Positions 49,127 to 59,719 of a stretch of 64,000 nt of DNA are shown here, piece by piece (position 1 is the stretch's first letter; every line of letters begins with the position of its first letter). The position numbers and the translations under genes are program-made. A model generated the notes under the pieces. The model did no database searches and was not told where the DNA came from. It saw nothing but the letters and a program-made list of their open reading frames with translations. Origin of the DNA: Aldrovandia affinis (taxonomy: Eukaryota; Chordata; Actinopteri; Notacanthiformes; Halosauridae); the NCBI GenBank assembly GCA_029706075.1, contig JAINUG010000130.1, positions 1,034,383-1,098,382 on the forward strand. The letters run 5' to 3'.

Positions 49127-49932
49127 CAGTATTCTTTTTCAAAGTCCACACAGAAAACAGAAGTGCCATGTATTGTATATACCAAAGGTTAATAAATGTG
49201 TAATGCAGTTTCAATAATGAAATAACATGACCAAAATACATGGCTCCTAGTTCACAAGTACCAGCCATGTTGCCAACATGTTAATATTGATGAGGCACAT
49301 GCCGTGTCAACAGAGGTGTTTTAATGGACATGGAGATCTATAAGCCTGACACTTGTTTATTTCCATCAACACAATTTCCTTAATGGCTTGATTTTATGTG
49401 AACTCAACCCTAACCTCTTTTCTAAAAAGATGTGCCAAACACGTTGTCGAACCTCTGTGCAGACAAGACCATTTCTATTTGGCAGCCTACCATAATATCA
49501 AAAGGGAACGCAAGGAAGTGTACCCTTGAGTATGCTGCTTGGAAAGCTAAAGCCAATTCTATTACACTATTGAATATATGGTACTGATTTCCATTAATTG
49601 AATTTAATAATCAATATTTAACCTCTCACATATGAGTCATAGACAATAACATTATAACTTTAAGGGGAGTAAAATTGCATCAGCATCTTCTTAAAAAATT
49701 GGTTATTTTGGTATTTAAAAAAATAAAAAAATAGTTTCAGGGGATCTTTGAGGCTCAACCATCTTACATTGAGTGAAAGAGAACAAAATCCACCTCATAC
49801 ACTGTACAGTGATGGATACAATATATTTAGCAAAACCTGCAATGTATTATTACAACAGAAATAAAAGAAAACAATAGACCAACATTTTAAATCATTGAAA
49901 CACCAAAAGGGGAAGCTTGACAGGAGCGAATG

Positions 49933-50315
49933 TGGGCTGGCGGATAGCGTAGTGGTCTAATGCTAACGTATTTGGCTGGTCCTGTACGAGTGTGAGCTGC
50001 CTATCAGGGACACAGTTCAAAACCTGTCTCTGCCAGACCGGCCCTGGCCGTTAGCCCCGATCGGGGGTGGCATTTGGCTGTACACTCCTGAGGGAGGGGG
50101 AGGGTGGTCGGCACAAACTCACTGTGAAGCACGTAAGGGTGTCTCTAGAAAGGGGGTCGGTGAGTTTTGTCTCGAAGGAGGCGGGTCATCACCAGCCTTG
50201 GAGAGTAGCTTGCCCCATAGAGATGGGCGCCGAGTTTGTGGGAGGAGGGTTAATCAAAATAGATAGAGGGTATAATTGGCAAATTGGGGAGAAAAACAAG
50301 GAAAAATCATAAACA
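49933..50315 (+). repeat. tRNA-Leu-like SINE, subfamily 1, copy B
   Basis: The head reads GCTGGCGGATAGCGTAGTGG, TCTAATGC, and the B-box region is ACAGTTCAAAACCTGTC (one change from the GTTCGAAAC core). The body has GGGGTGGCATTTGGCT and GAAGCACGTAAGGGTGTCTC, and the tail AGGGTATAATTGGCAAATTG, GGGAGAAAAACAAGG. It shares its body with copy A at 1.1 kb. The open frame across 50067-50312 comes from the SINE. Confidence 0.85.
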
Positions 50316-50789
50316 AAAATAAATGTAGTCAGGGAATACTCATAGCCCTGCCCATAGCTGATTGTGAGATGGGTGATTGCCTTTTCCTGTTTCAGAGAAA
50401 CACCAACATAAGATCACATGAATCAGAAAGGAGATTAAGAAGAGAGCTGCTAAGCGGCTGCTCATTTGAGAAGTAATGGAGAAAGACAAATATAAGGCCC
50501 AATATACCCTGCTTAATTAGAGAAAACCTTTGGTCATTTATGTACTCAGGACAACGGGCTATATTTCCAAAACGTATACTTGAATACCAGCATAAGTGCT
50601 TAGAAGTTTGTGTTTGTGATCAACAACTTTTTGGGTTAAAAAAATTACTTTTCTTAAACAATGGGTCATGGAGCTGTAGATAGCGATAATTTCTGAGCCC
50701 ATTGTTTTGTGGTTTTTAGCAACTGTCCTGTTAAGTGTCCATCTATTCCTGTCTATGAGCGGTTCTTCTTTCTTGATATAGTATTTCTA

Positions 50790-51050
50790 TTTCTAGTATT
50801 GACATTAATATGAAACACATCTATAGACTTCTTTTTAATTTTGATTGAGTTACTTCAAAATATGAGTCCTTCTTCATTTGGTGTTCCATTGTGTTCCCCT
50901 ACCATATATATATACTCCCACAAGATATAAATATATGTGTTCAACAGTTGGGAACAGGCCACATGACAAACCCTGGATGGGAACTGGAGTCCACACGGAG
51001 TGGAGTTTCTAGTATTGGACACATCTATAGATTCTTTTTTTTTATTTTTT
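50790..51050. repeat. Short local direct duplication
   Basis: TCTAGTATTG followed by ACACATCTATAGA and a T-rich stretch occurs at about 50795-50845 and again at 51005-51045. The first copy has extra bases (ACATTAATATGAA). The two flank about 160 bp of unrecognised sequence. Confidence 0.5.
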
Positions 51051-51059
51051 CTGAGTCCT

Positions 51060-51575
51060 CTCCCCAGACATGGGGAAGAGACAGTGGGAGTAGCAGGTTA
51101 ACATATAACAAACACAAACACAGACACAAAATCTTCACCCTACTCGCCGCGAAGCTTTCGGGTAAAAACAACAAACTAAAATAATCACAACATACATGCA
51201 CGCGCCCTCACACACACAAGACTGACTAATTCCCCACCTGCTCTTAAATAGGCTTAGTTTCTGCCTGGCTCAGGTGGGACTCATGAGGCAATCACCCAAT
51301 CACAATCACTCAACTCACATTCTCACACAGACACCCAATCAGTCAATTGACTTCCATATCAATTGACTGATTGACACCAATTAAATAATAAAATAATAAT
51401 TAAACCAATTATGGCCTTTGGAGCAACCTTCCGGGCGACAGTTCACTCTCACACCCTGTGAGAGTGCCAAACCTGCCCCCGGAAAGTCTCACTGCTCCGA
51501 AGGCCTCTACCACATGCAACAACACAGGCAACCATGCCACTCCCATGTGGCCGAGACCGACATCCTCCACAATAT
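51060..51575 (-). mobile_element. Probable LTR-like segment with nested hairpins
   Basis: On the minus strand it begins near TGTGGAGGATGTC (51571) and carries a TATA-like CCTATTTAAGAGCAGG near 51255, as an LTR promoter would. Two strong inverted repeats lie inside it (51336-51373 and 51413-51505, see findings). The right end of the element and a target duplication could not be fixed, and no related copy exists in the window. It may instead be a different kind of fold-back element. Confidence 0.4.
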
Positions 51576-51579
51576 GTAA

Positions 51580-52420
51580 CAAAGAGGAGTTGCTGTAGTG
51601 TTGTCACATGCCCATGCCTTGGTACTGTTTCCTGTCACATGTGAGGGATGTGTGGCACATCTGTATTGGACCAACAATTTGTCTCAGCTCAATGGCAAAG
51701 TTGGAATGCTTTTAAAATGAAAAATGTGAACAACAGGGAGTTGTAACCGGAGCATGTAGAGGGAAGTGGACAGAGATGATGGGCTCAGTGGTACGGTATC
51801 TGCAGGATTGCTTTGGTGTTTATCCATGTTTGAGCTGAAACCTATTGATCCCTATTTTTTGTAGAATGTGAACATTGCAGCTGGAGTAATTCTCCTTTCC
51901 GCATTCATAAGTTTCATAACATAACATATCCTATTACCTGTTGCTAATGTTTTTATTTATGTGCATGTAATTTGATATTTCCCCTTTACTGTGTATTTAA
52001 TTTTTTTAGATATATTGGAACTGTCTATGTAGGTTTTTAACATCTAGCCTTGTTACCCACTCTGATTGTGCCTCACTTTGTGAGCCTGTGGTTCTCCTGG
52101 TTTGTATCTCCCCTTATCCTCTGTGTGCTGTGTACCAGTGATCTGATCTAGTGTTACTGTGAGAATTTACAATTGTGGAAAAGTATTTCCAGTGCTGTGA
52201 ACCTGCTTACTACTAATGAGTGTTTAACAGTCACTTTTTGGTGTGTTAATTAAACATATTATATGTAGAACTCCAGTCTCCTTTGTAGCCCTTCTGCCCA
52301 GTCCATGTAAAGCCCTATTCTTAAAGAACCAGTGTAAAGCCTTCATTGGTTTGTTGGTATATCCAACTGGCATAGTCAAGTTTATTCCCACAATTACACC
52401 CGTGTGGCCCGGGTGCTGCA
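51580..52420. other. No gene recognised
   Basis: Single-copy or old repeat DNA without clear features. Confidence 0.35.
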
Positions 52421-52423
52421 CTG

Positions 52424-52424
52424 C

Positions 52425-52455
<31 letters not shown>

Positions 52456-52490
52456 GTGTGTGTGTGTGTGAATATATATATATATATATA
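52424..52490. repeat. (TG)n then (AT)n microsatellite
   Basis: A (TG)n tract with one CG interruption runs to 52470, followed by (AT)n to about 52490. Confidence 0.95.
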
Positions 52491-52679
52491 ATAGATATGA
52501 TAATGAAACAAATATGATAACTACTAGTAGTAGTTAATAATAATAATGAATGGGATTCAATCAATGGAACAAATGACTTTTAACCTTTAGAAAGACACTC
52601 CAGGTCATTTCTTAAACCATACTCAGGCAACAAGATGGCCTCATAATGAAAGATTTTAGGCTCAGTTAGTGAAATGATG

Positions 52680-53060
52680 GTCAGAGGGGATAAGTCCACT
52701 GGGAGCAGTCATGCCGCTGCTGAGAGCGGCCATGTGGCTGCCCACACAATGAATCACTGTCCCTTTGTTTACACACATAAAGGCTCGACCACAATTGTGG
52801 GATTGATTGCACTGAAGGCGAGGGGGTCTTTGTGGGATGCTAAACAAACTGTCGACCTAATGTGTTTTCATCTGAGGAGAGCCTGCTGGGGCAAGTGTCC
52901 TTAAAATGCAGGCAGTGGGTGCCTTCCTACTCAATTTCTGCCTCTCGCTGACTGCTCCCCACAAAAGCTACCATTTCTTCCATTTTCATTTCTCAATCTC
53001 AGAAATTAATGGGTCGGCAAAGTGTTTCGGATTGCGGCCCCAACATAAAGAGGGTCTTTA
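52680..53060. promoter_or_regulatory. Candidate conserved non-coding block
   Basis: Repeat-free, with ATGAATCACTGTCCCTTTGT (SOX-like CTTTGTT), GGGATTGATTGC and CAGAAATTAATGGG. No frame dominates. Suggested from texture and motif content only. Confidence 0.25.
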
Positions 53061-53267
53061 CTTTACATTAATTGTGCAAATTGTTGAGTGTTCATTTTTT
53101 GGGGATGTTTTATATCACTAATCTTAACTGAGAGGAAGCATTACAGCAATTTAGAGGGTGAATAGAGAACTTAAATGTAACTTTGGCCCAAATAAAAACT
53201 GCAACCATAAGATGGTTTGGCAAAAACAATTAGCATGATTCATTATTATTTATACATTATTATTATA

Positions 53268-53465
53268 AACCCAAAAACAATGTTTTAAGTGAGAGATAAT
53301 GATTGGCATAAGCCAAAAAAGACAGGGAATTCACACAAGCACCTTGACTATTGTTTTGAACTATGCAGTGACAAGGTTGCCAACCTTTGCTTTGATGCCG
53401 GCTACAGTACAGTAACTACGTTGGTCTACTTCAAACAATGCACTCACCACTGGGCAGGCTGCTGA
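53268..53465 (+). repeat. Unclassified dispersed repeat, copy 3
   Basis: Matches copy 2 (16.8-17.0 kb) along its length, with CCCAAAAACAATGTTTTAAG at the left and TCTACTTCAAACAATG, CACTCACCACTGGGCAGGCT at the right. The right end also matches copy 1 at 4.0 kb. Confidence 0.6.
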
Positions 53466-53837
53466 GAATTCAGTCAAACTTATCTTTGAATCTAGAACTA
53501 AATAGTAGGACTTTGAATGTCATTAGGAGGAATAACATGGTTGCCATAATAGCGATTTAGTGGGCTGCTGGTAGCTGTCATTTTGGGGCTAAATAATGGC
53601 TCTTAACAATGGATTGTGTGTTGCAATGGCTTCCAGTTTCCAGTATGATGTAATGTAAATGATGATGGCTAAATGACTTGCTCTCTTTTAATAACGATTC
53701 TCATTTCCAAAAATCTCAATTTTAATAAAAACCTTGGCACATGAAACTCAGCTTTTTCATCGGTGCACTGGTCTGTTATAAACTCACATATCTTCTAATG
53801 TTCTAATTTGGTGAGCAACCACGCAGTATTTAATGCA

Positions 53838-54140
53838 ATGTATCACTTTCATACAGTGCCTTTCATATAAAGATAACAAAGTGCTTCACTGTGAAGGGAG
53901 GGGAACTCACCTAAACCATCACCAATGTGTAGCACCCACCTGGGTGCCATTTGCCACAATGCTCAGCATACATCAGCTGAGGTGGAGAGGACTGGATTAT
54001 TAAGTCAATCATACTGAGGGATGACTGGAAGGCCAGGCTGAGAAAGTCAGCTTTTGATTTGGCCGGGACACCAGGGGAATCGCTTCCTCTTTTGTGATAA
54101 GTGGCATGGGATCTTTAATGACCACAGTAAGTCACTCGGT
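53838..54140 (-). repeat. Fish SINE/LINE-type repeat, 3' region
   Basis: On the minus strand the sequence runs AAAGATCCCATGCCACTTAT, CACAAAAGAGG, CCCTGGTGTCCCGGCC, TGGCACCCAGGTGGGTGCTA, CACATTGGTG and ends GTGAAGCACTTTG ... ATATGAAAGGCACTGTATGA. This order is typical of a repeat found throughout teleosts whose tail reads AAAGCGCTATATAAA. It is a partial, old copy next to the Gag relic. Confidence 0.65.
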
Positions 54141-54333
54141 TTAATGTCGTCCAAAAATATGACATCTTGCACAGCACATTGTCCATTTCACTGTATTGGG
54201 ACATTGGTTCTCAGCTTGGTCGAGAAGGAATAGTGTTCCCTACTGGCCAACCAAAACCACTTCCAGCAGCAAATACAACAAGGGCTGCAAAGGGGTGGAT
54301 ATTTCAGGTAAATTTCCCAGGCAATTGTTCGTG

Positions 54334-54747
54334 TTATGTCCCAAAATTCACCCGCGTTCTCAGTACAGCGGTTTTCACCACCTCGTAATAAAAACTGAGT
54401 TCGAGTGACAGTGACGAATATGCCTCTTGTGCTTTCCCCGTCAAAACGCACTGCAAAAGCAGGGTCCAGAAATCTTTGGCCCATTTCAGTGTTGTGGCAA
54501 CCCATTCAAAATGAGAGAAATACCTGTCAACCTCAGCCTCACGAAAAGGGGGAACCATACGAATGTTTTTATTAACATCAAGCCCAAGAGACGTCTCTCT
54601 GTTACCAGCTCGAATAGCCTCAATCTCCTGTTCTTTTAAGCGCAAAGTTGTATGCATGTCCATTTCCTGCAACTCCTTCTCATGGGCAAACTCTAGGCAT
54701 TTCAACTCGAGTTCAAGCTGCTTAAGAGTAATTTCAGTAGTTTCCAT
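54334..54747 (-). pseudogene. Gag N-terminal relic of a Gypsy-like retrotransposon
   Basis: A 137-codon minus-strand frame beginning with ATG at 54747. Residues 1-50 are charged and helical (LKQLELELKCLEFAHEKELQ), like the coiled-coil start of fish Gypsy Gag proteins. Residues 60-125 hold the capsid-like part, with FREAEVDRYFSHFEWVA, LLLQCVLTGKAQEAYSSL and EVVKTAVL. After that the sequence leaves the family and stops, so the capsid C-terminus, nucleocapsid knuckle and pol are absent. No LTR adjoins it. It could also be a domesticated Gag, but the abrupt end within the capsid argues for a relic. Confidence 0.7.
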
Positions 54748-54759
54748 AATAGATTAATA

Positions 54760-57470
54760 GATGCAATAAGATTAATAGATGTGGTGTAGCTGCAAAAAAA
54801 AAGACTGTATAATGTTTCAGAGTGCTTGTGCATGTGTCTTTTATGTTTTTAATTAGCTTTGTCCTGCTGTTTGAATGTATTTCAATATTTCAATTTAGTT
54901 TTGAAATAATTCAAAAAAAATATATATATATCGTTATTTCAGTTGTGGCTTTGTTTATTTGGTCAATCTTACATTTATGTTTCTTTGTTGAAAGTGCCTT
55001 TTATACTAATGTGCAATGCACAAATGTACTAATAAACCTAGAAAATGTTTTACGTTAGGGTCCACAAAACAGCATTATACATAACTATATATATTATTAT
55101 ACATCTATCATGGATAAAAAACTTTTATAAATGTTTGCAGATGATGAATAGTTGAATCTTTGGAATGTGGTCCAGAAAACATCTATAAATTATTAATATG
55201 GTCTTTACAAACGTATTACTAACCATTTACAAGCGAGTGAATAATGATCAGTTACCAATTAATGAATGCATGATTAACTAGTTATAAAGCAATTGGACTA
55301 ACCAAACAAACATCAATTCATTTGCTTATGAATTGAAGTGCAATTGCATTTTCCTGGTCTGACAGGAAACGATATTTCGAAAGTTTGTTTTCATGTGCAC
55401 CAGCGTGTAAATCGTTTTATTTGAACTTGGTGTGAAAGTGCCCTTCGATGCGATGAGCCTTACTGGTTCAACACAGGCAGACATGTTTTTAGGCTACAAT
55501 AGGTGTAACAACAATGTTAGACATTAAGATGGGAATTAAGTAATCAAAAGTTATCTAATTCTTAGAAGTTCTGAAAGAATAATTCAGCTAGTATAGCATA
55601 CACTTGAATTTGAATGCTTTCAATGATGCTTCTGCCCCCCAATGAAATTAATTGCCTGTCTGCTATCCCATATATTTTATTACCCATGCTTGGAACGTCT
55701 GGGATGTGATACCAGACACCATATCTCCATAATGGAGTCTTCTCTGACCATTGAGGAAGGGTCACTATCAATCATGTGTGTCATCAGCACTTTACATGTA
55801 ATCTGACTAACAGCTTTGATTGTGGACTTTTTCACACACTGAACCAATCATTACCGGTCGGTAAGGTGGATAAAGGTTTCAGCACACACGAGGCCATCTC
55901 TCTTCTTCTCTTTATTTCCTACTCCATTTGTTTCTGACTTCAGAGCATCACAGGTGAAAACTGTCAAGTAGGCTCGCCTTTAGGACAAGAAGTGTTCATT
56001 TCTTCACCCAAATACGATGTAAGAATCAGTGATGTGCTAATACATAGTCAATGCATGAACATCCACAAATGGTTGGTGACCCTATCACGCAATGCAAGGG
56101 TCTACCTGTGGGCAAAACCCATGTAGGGAAATGCACCGTGCAGATTCTGTAACTTTACACAAATGCATGGTGCAGTGCCACGCAACTTTAAAACAATTAA
56201 ATTGTTAAAATGAACAAACGTGATATCAAATTATATCATTCAGTTTTTTTTTCCATATCGTATTAATGATACAATTTCATAGCTATTGAGGCTATGTTTC
56301 TGCCAATGTTCCACTGGAGTCAATGTGCAGCCATCGGATCTGACCACTTGGCCAGCTGTTCCATGTTGACAATAAAGGCCTTCCCTCCAACGGACCAGTT
56401 GGAGCCTCAAAAATGTCTCCAACAAACCTCCAGACAGACTGTTATACCAGAGTATACCTTCAAATTGTGTAAGGCTTGAGAGCATAAGATAACAATTGTT
56501 TTTGCAAAAATATATATCTATCTGATAAGTATGTTATTTCTTTTTATTTGATACAATTTGTAAATATGTGTTTTGTGTCTCGATTGTTGTCTATTTATTC
56601 TACTGATGATTACTGTGCTTTACTAAATAAAAATAACTCAAAATAATGGTATTGGTGGTCTCCTATAGTAGTATTACCTGTTAATGTCAATGAATTGAGA
56701 ATTGTCCCATGATAGAAGGAATCCCTTGACCCCCACCTCTGAGGGCGATAACTCAGAAGGGCAAAATCATATTTAATAGTCAACAACACTACACTAGTTG
56801 CCTAGCTAGCAATTCATTAATTGCTATATAGTATGCATATTCATACTCTATATGAATTCATATATATTTCATATTCAGAATGAATTGATATAATTCATAT
56901 TCAGAATGTTTACGGCACAACTTTGGCATGTTTTAATAGCATATGTTCATGTTTAAGCATTGGTTTCTGAGCAGCTATACATTGTAGGCAACAAAATTGG
57001 GCAATTTTCAACAACATTCTATTCTGTATGATATTTTATACTGGTTACTGGCTTAATTCATAGAGGTTCATTTTGGGGTACATTTGCTCCAGTATTCCAA
57101 ATGAATACTACTTTGAGGCAGTCAATTGAGTATCAAGAGGGGGGGAAACTCATTTGGTTAATACATGCTGTGTCTGCCTCCATTTATTTCCCATATATGT
57201 CAGACTGTGTCATTTACAGTGTCTAATGTTCACATTACAGCAGCTAAAATAAATCATTGTTCGCCTCATGAAATGATATTAACTGTTTAGCGCCATTCCA
57301 AATGTAGACCTATTGTTTAGGGCCCCCTTATTTTCCCTTATTATGTATATATGGTATAATATAGGTCTCTATGAAGATGCATGAAGGTACACAAGACTTG
57401 TCACCGTGGAGAAATCCTTTGTTTCTAGTCAGAGGGGTTTTGTGTGAAAGCAGGGGAGTGCTAATATGGC
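54760..57470. other. AT-rich DNA, no gene
   Basis: Contains short AT-rich direct repeats near 54758-54782 (ATTAATAGATG) and near 56860-56910 (TTCATATTCAGAATG, twice). No coding frame or known repeat was recognised. Confidence 0.45.
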
Positions 57471-57484
57471 TTTTTTGTGTCTTT

Positions 57485-57955
57485 TTACAGTGGGCTCCTG
57501 TGTGGTGTTATGTACCGCAGCGATGCAGCTGCCGCTGGCTGGAGCTCGCTAACGACACCGTGGACGTGACTCAAACGATGGACACACACTCCTGGGTTGT
57601 AAACAAAGCCCTTTTCCATGCCCACCCGGCTCGCTGCCCGTCCACTACACTCCTCCTGAGGCAGTCGAGGCAGAACAGAGCCTGCGATTGGTGGCCAGGG
57701 TGCAGGCGAGGTGCCGGCAATCAGCCGCCGGAGCCCCGTCGCCGCCATGTCGAGAGAAGATGGAAGTGCACCGCCGAGACGTGGCCAGCCCCCGCGCTGC
57801 TGCAGGTCGCTCGCACAGACAGCAGGGGAATGGAGCGGCGAGCGCGATCCGAGCAATACCCTGTCTACTCCCTGAAACAGGCAGAAACAGAGGATACCTA
57901 CAGTCAACAAAGGTGCACTGAGGCCAGCTGTTAAAACGGATGACGCGCGTAATCA
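57485..57955. promoter_or_regulatory. CpG island, candidate promoter or first exon
   Basis: By hand count there are about 37 CpGs in 480 bp, near the number expected from base composition. The rest of the window is CpG-poor. On the plus strand, TTTTTTGTGTCTTTTTACAG (57471-57490) is a good 3' splice site entering an open frame that continues to 57934. On the minus strand, CTCTCGACATGGCGGCGACG has an ATG (57747-57749) in good context, overlapping a YY1-like ATGGCGGC, and starts an 87-codon frame. A CCAAT box (inverted, GCGATTGGTGG, 57683-57693) lies 55 bp away. The frames on both strands show no recognised domain, so the gene and its direction are unknown. Confidence 0.45.
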
Positions 57956-57959
57956 CATG

Positions 57960-59550
57960 TTATGCATAACAAGGACAGTAACAACAGTGAGGAATTTATT
58001 GGCAATCCCAAAACAAGAAGCAGGAAAACACAGCCACAGAGTAAGGAGTGCTCTGTTCGATTTGCCTGGTTTTTGTGCTTTTTTCATATTATCCCTTGAA
58101 TCATCAATTGAAATTGAAACTTCGTGAACAGTGAGAAACGGTTCAAATGTTAATCAACCTCACCTTTTTTTTCTCTGCTCTCCTAATGAAAAAAAGTGTG
58201 TGTCGATGGCTGATGTTCTTATTCGGAGAAACATATCGGCGTGGTCTCAATAGCCACAAATCAAGCAGCCCTCCGACAGCCTCCGCATTGCAGGCACAAT
58301 GCTCCCTCTCTCTCTCTCTCTCTCCTCTCCACATGTGCACCTCTCCGGTCCACGCTGTCTCCATAGCACAGCGGCTCCTCAAGCTGCATGCAAACGACTA
58401 CGAACACGCAGCAGTAAAAACGGTCACCACGACAAATGGCACGAGGTCATTTCAACCCGCTGTGACCGTGGAATAAAATCAAGGTGAACCACTCTGTGTA
58501 CATATGTACTCATACTGTGAGTGCACTGTGCCATATATGTTTCATTTGCACCAAATGTAAAACGAATGAATAAAACATTAATGAACAACTGTGATAAAAT
58601 CAAGGAAAACAATCCTGTACATATAGACACTTACTTAGTGGGTGTACTGTACCACACAGATTTTCTTCTCACCAAATGACAGAGAAAGAATGAAAACTAC
58701 TTCACGAATACAGTTAAATGGAACACGCACTGTATCCCTTTTGAATATTTCATTTAATTATTCAACCAAAGACTGCACAGAGGGAAAAACAAAATCCTAT
58801 TTTAATGGAAATATTTTTTTGTCAAGGAGAATTATAAACCAGAACATCTGCAGTAAGTGATGTTTGGAGCCATATGCCATATTTTCTGTTAAAATTAAGA
58901 TTGAGATGATGAGGCTTCAAAGCATGAGGCTAAGTTAAGTCGGATGCCGATTCAGTGTTCCTTGTTATGTCTTTGTCAAGTTTAATCAGTCCAAGCATTA
59001 ATGGGGAACATAACCTCCTTTCATATCGTTCCGCGGTGTATCCATAACCTTGTGTTAATGCCTTCGCTAACGTCATTTCACATTGGTATTAATATGGTAC
59101 TTCGGAGAGAGGTGTCCTTTGTGAATAGCATTATTACACACAGGACAGAGCCAGGCAACTGTGGCGTGCAGTAGCATTAAAATGAATGATGCCTAATAAC
59201 ATTGCAGGGACAACATACTGTAATATCTGACCAGAAATTCAGCAAAGTCAACGACAAATAGCTGATTATTTGCTCACCAATAACCAAATAACCAATAAAT
59301 TGGCGTATCTGTTATTTCATTTGTTAATAGTTGTTATGCTAAGATAAAAAAATATAAGGAAGACAAAAAATGGCATAGTATGATGCAATATCCTGAGATA
59401 CTCTTGATTTTTGCAGCTTTTTCATTTTTCAGACAAAACATTTTCTGTTTTTGTTCAACTGTTTATGTTCAAAAGTCCGCAAACTTATGAAAAACAACAA
59501 TTTTGTTTACCATACAACATTTTGTAACATTCCTTTTAAGAAAGGAAAAT
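57960..59550. other. No gene recognised
   Basis: The segment to 58480 is still somewhat CpG-rich and may belong to the same promoter region; it contains a (CT)n at about 58300-58325. A near duplicate of the sequence around GTGATAAAATCAAGG occurs at 58475 and 58592. The rest is AT-rich. Confidence 0.4.
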
Positions 59551-59569
59551 TTAAGATATTTTTTTTTCG

Positions 59570-59708
59570 GACATTCAGCCAAACGCCACCCCCAATCGGG
59601 GCTACTGGCCAGGGCCGGTCTGGCAGAGGTGGGTTTCGAACTGCGTCCCACTCGTATCGGACCAGCCAAGATACGGGTGCGTTAGATCGCTACACTCTCT
59701 GCTACCTC
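59570..59708 (-). repeat. tRNA-Leu-like SINE, head-only copy F
   Basis: On the minus strand the copy reads GTGTAGCGATCTAACGCACC, CGTATCTTGGC, a B-box region GCAGTTCGAAACCCACC, then GCCAGACCGGCCCTGGCC and GGCGTTTGGCT, where it stops at a T-rich stretch. The body and tail are missing. The anticodon-arm sequence ACGCACCCGTAT puts it with subfamily 1. Confidence 0.8.
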
Positions 59709-59719
59709 AAAACATTCTA

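Noticed and set aside
51060..51575. A firm call of a solo LTR with an ATAT duplication
   Set aside because: ATAT is common in this AT-rich stretch, and the left end would lack the canonical TG, so the ends remain undefined.
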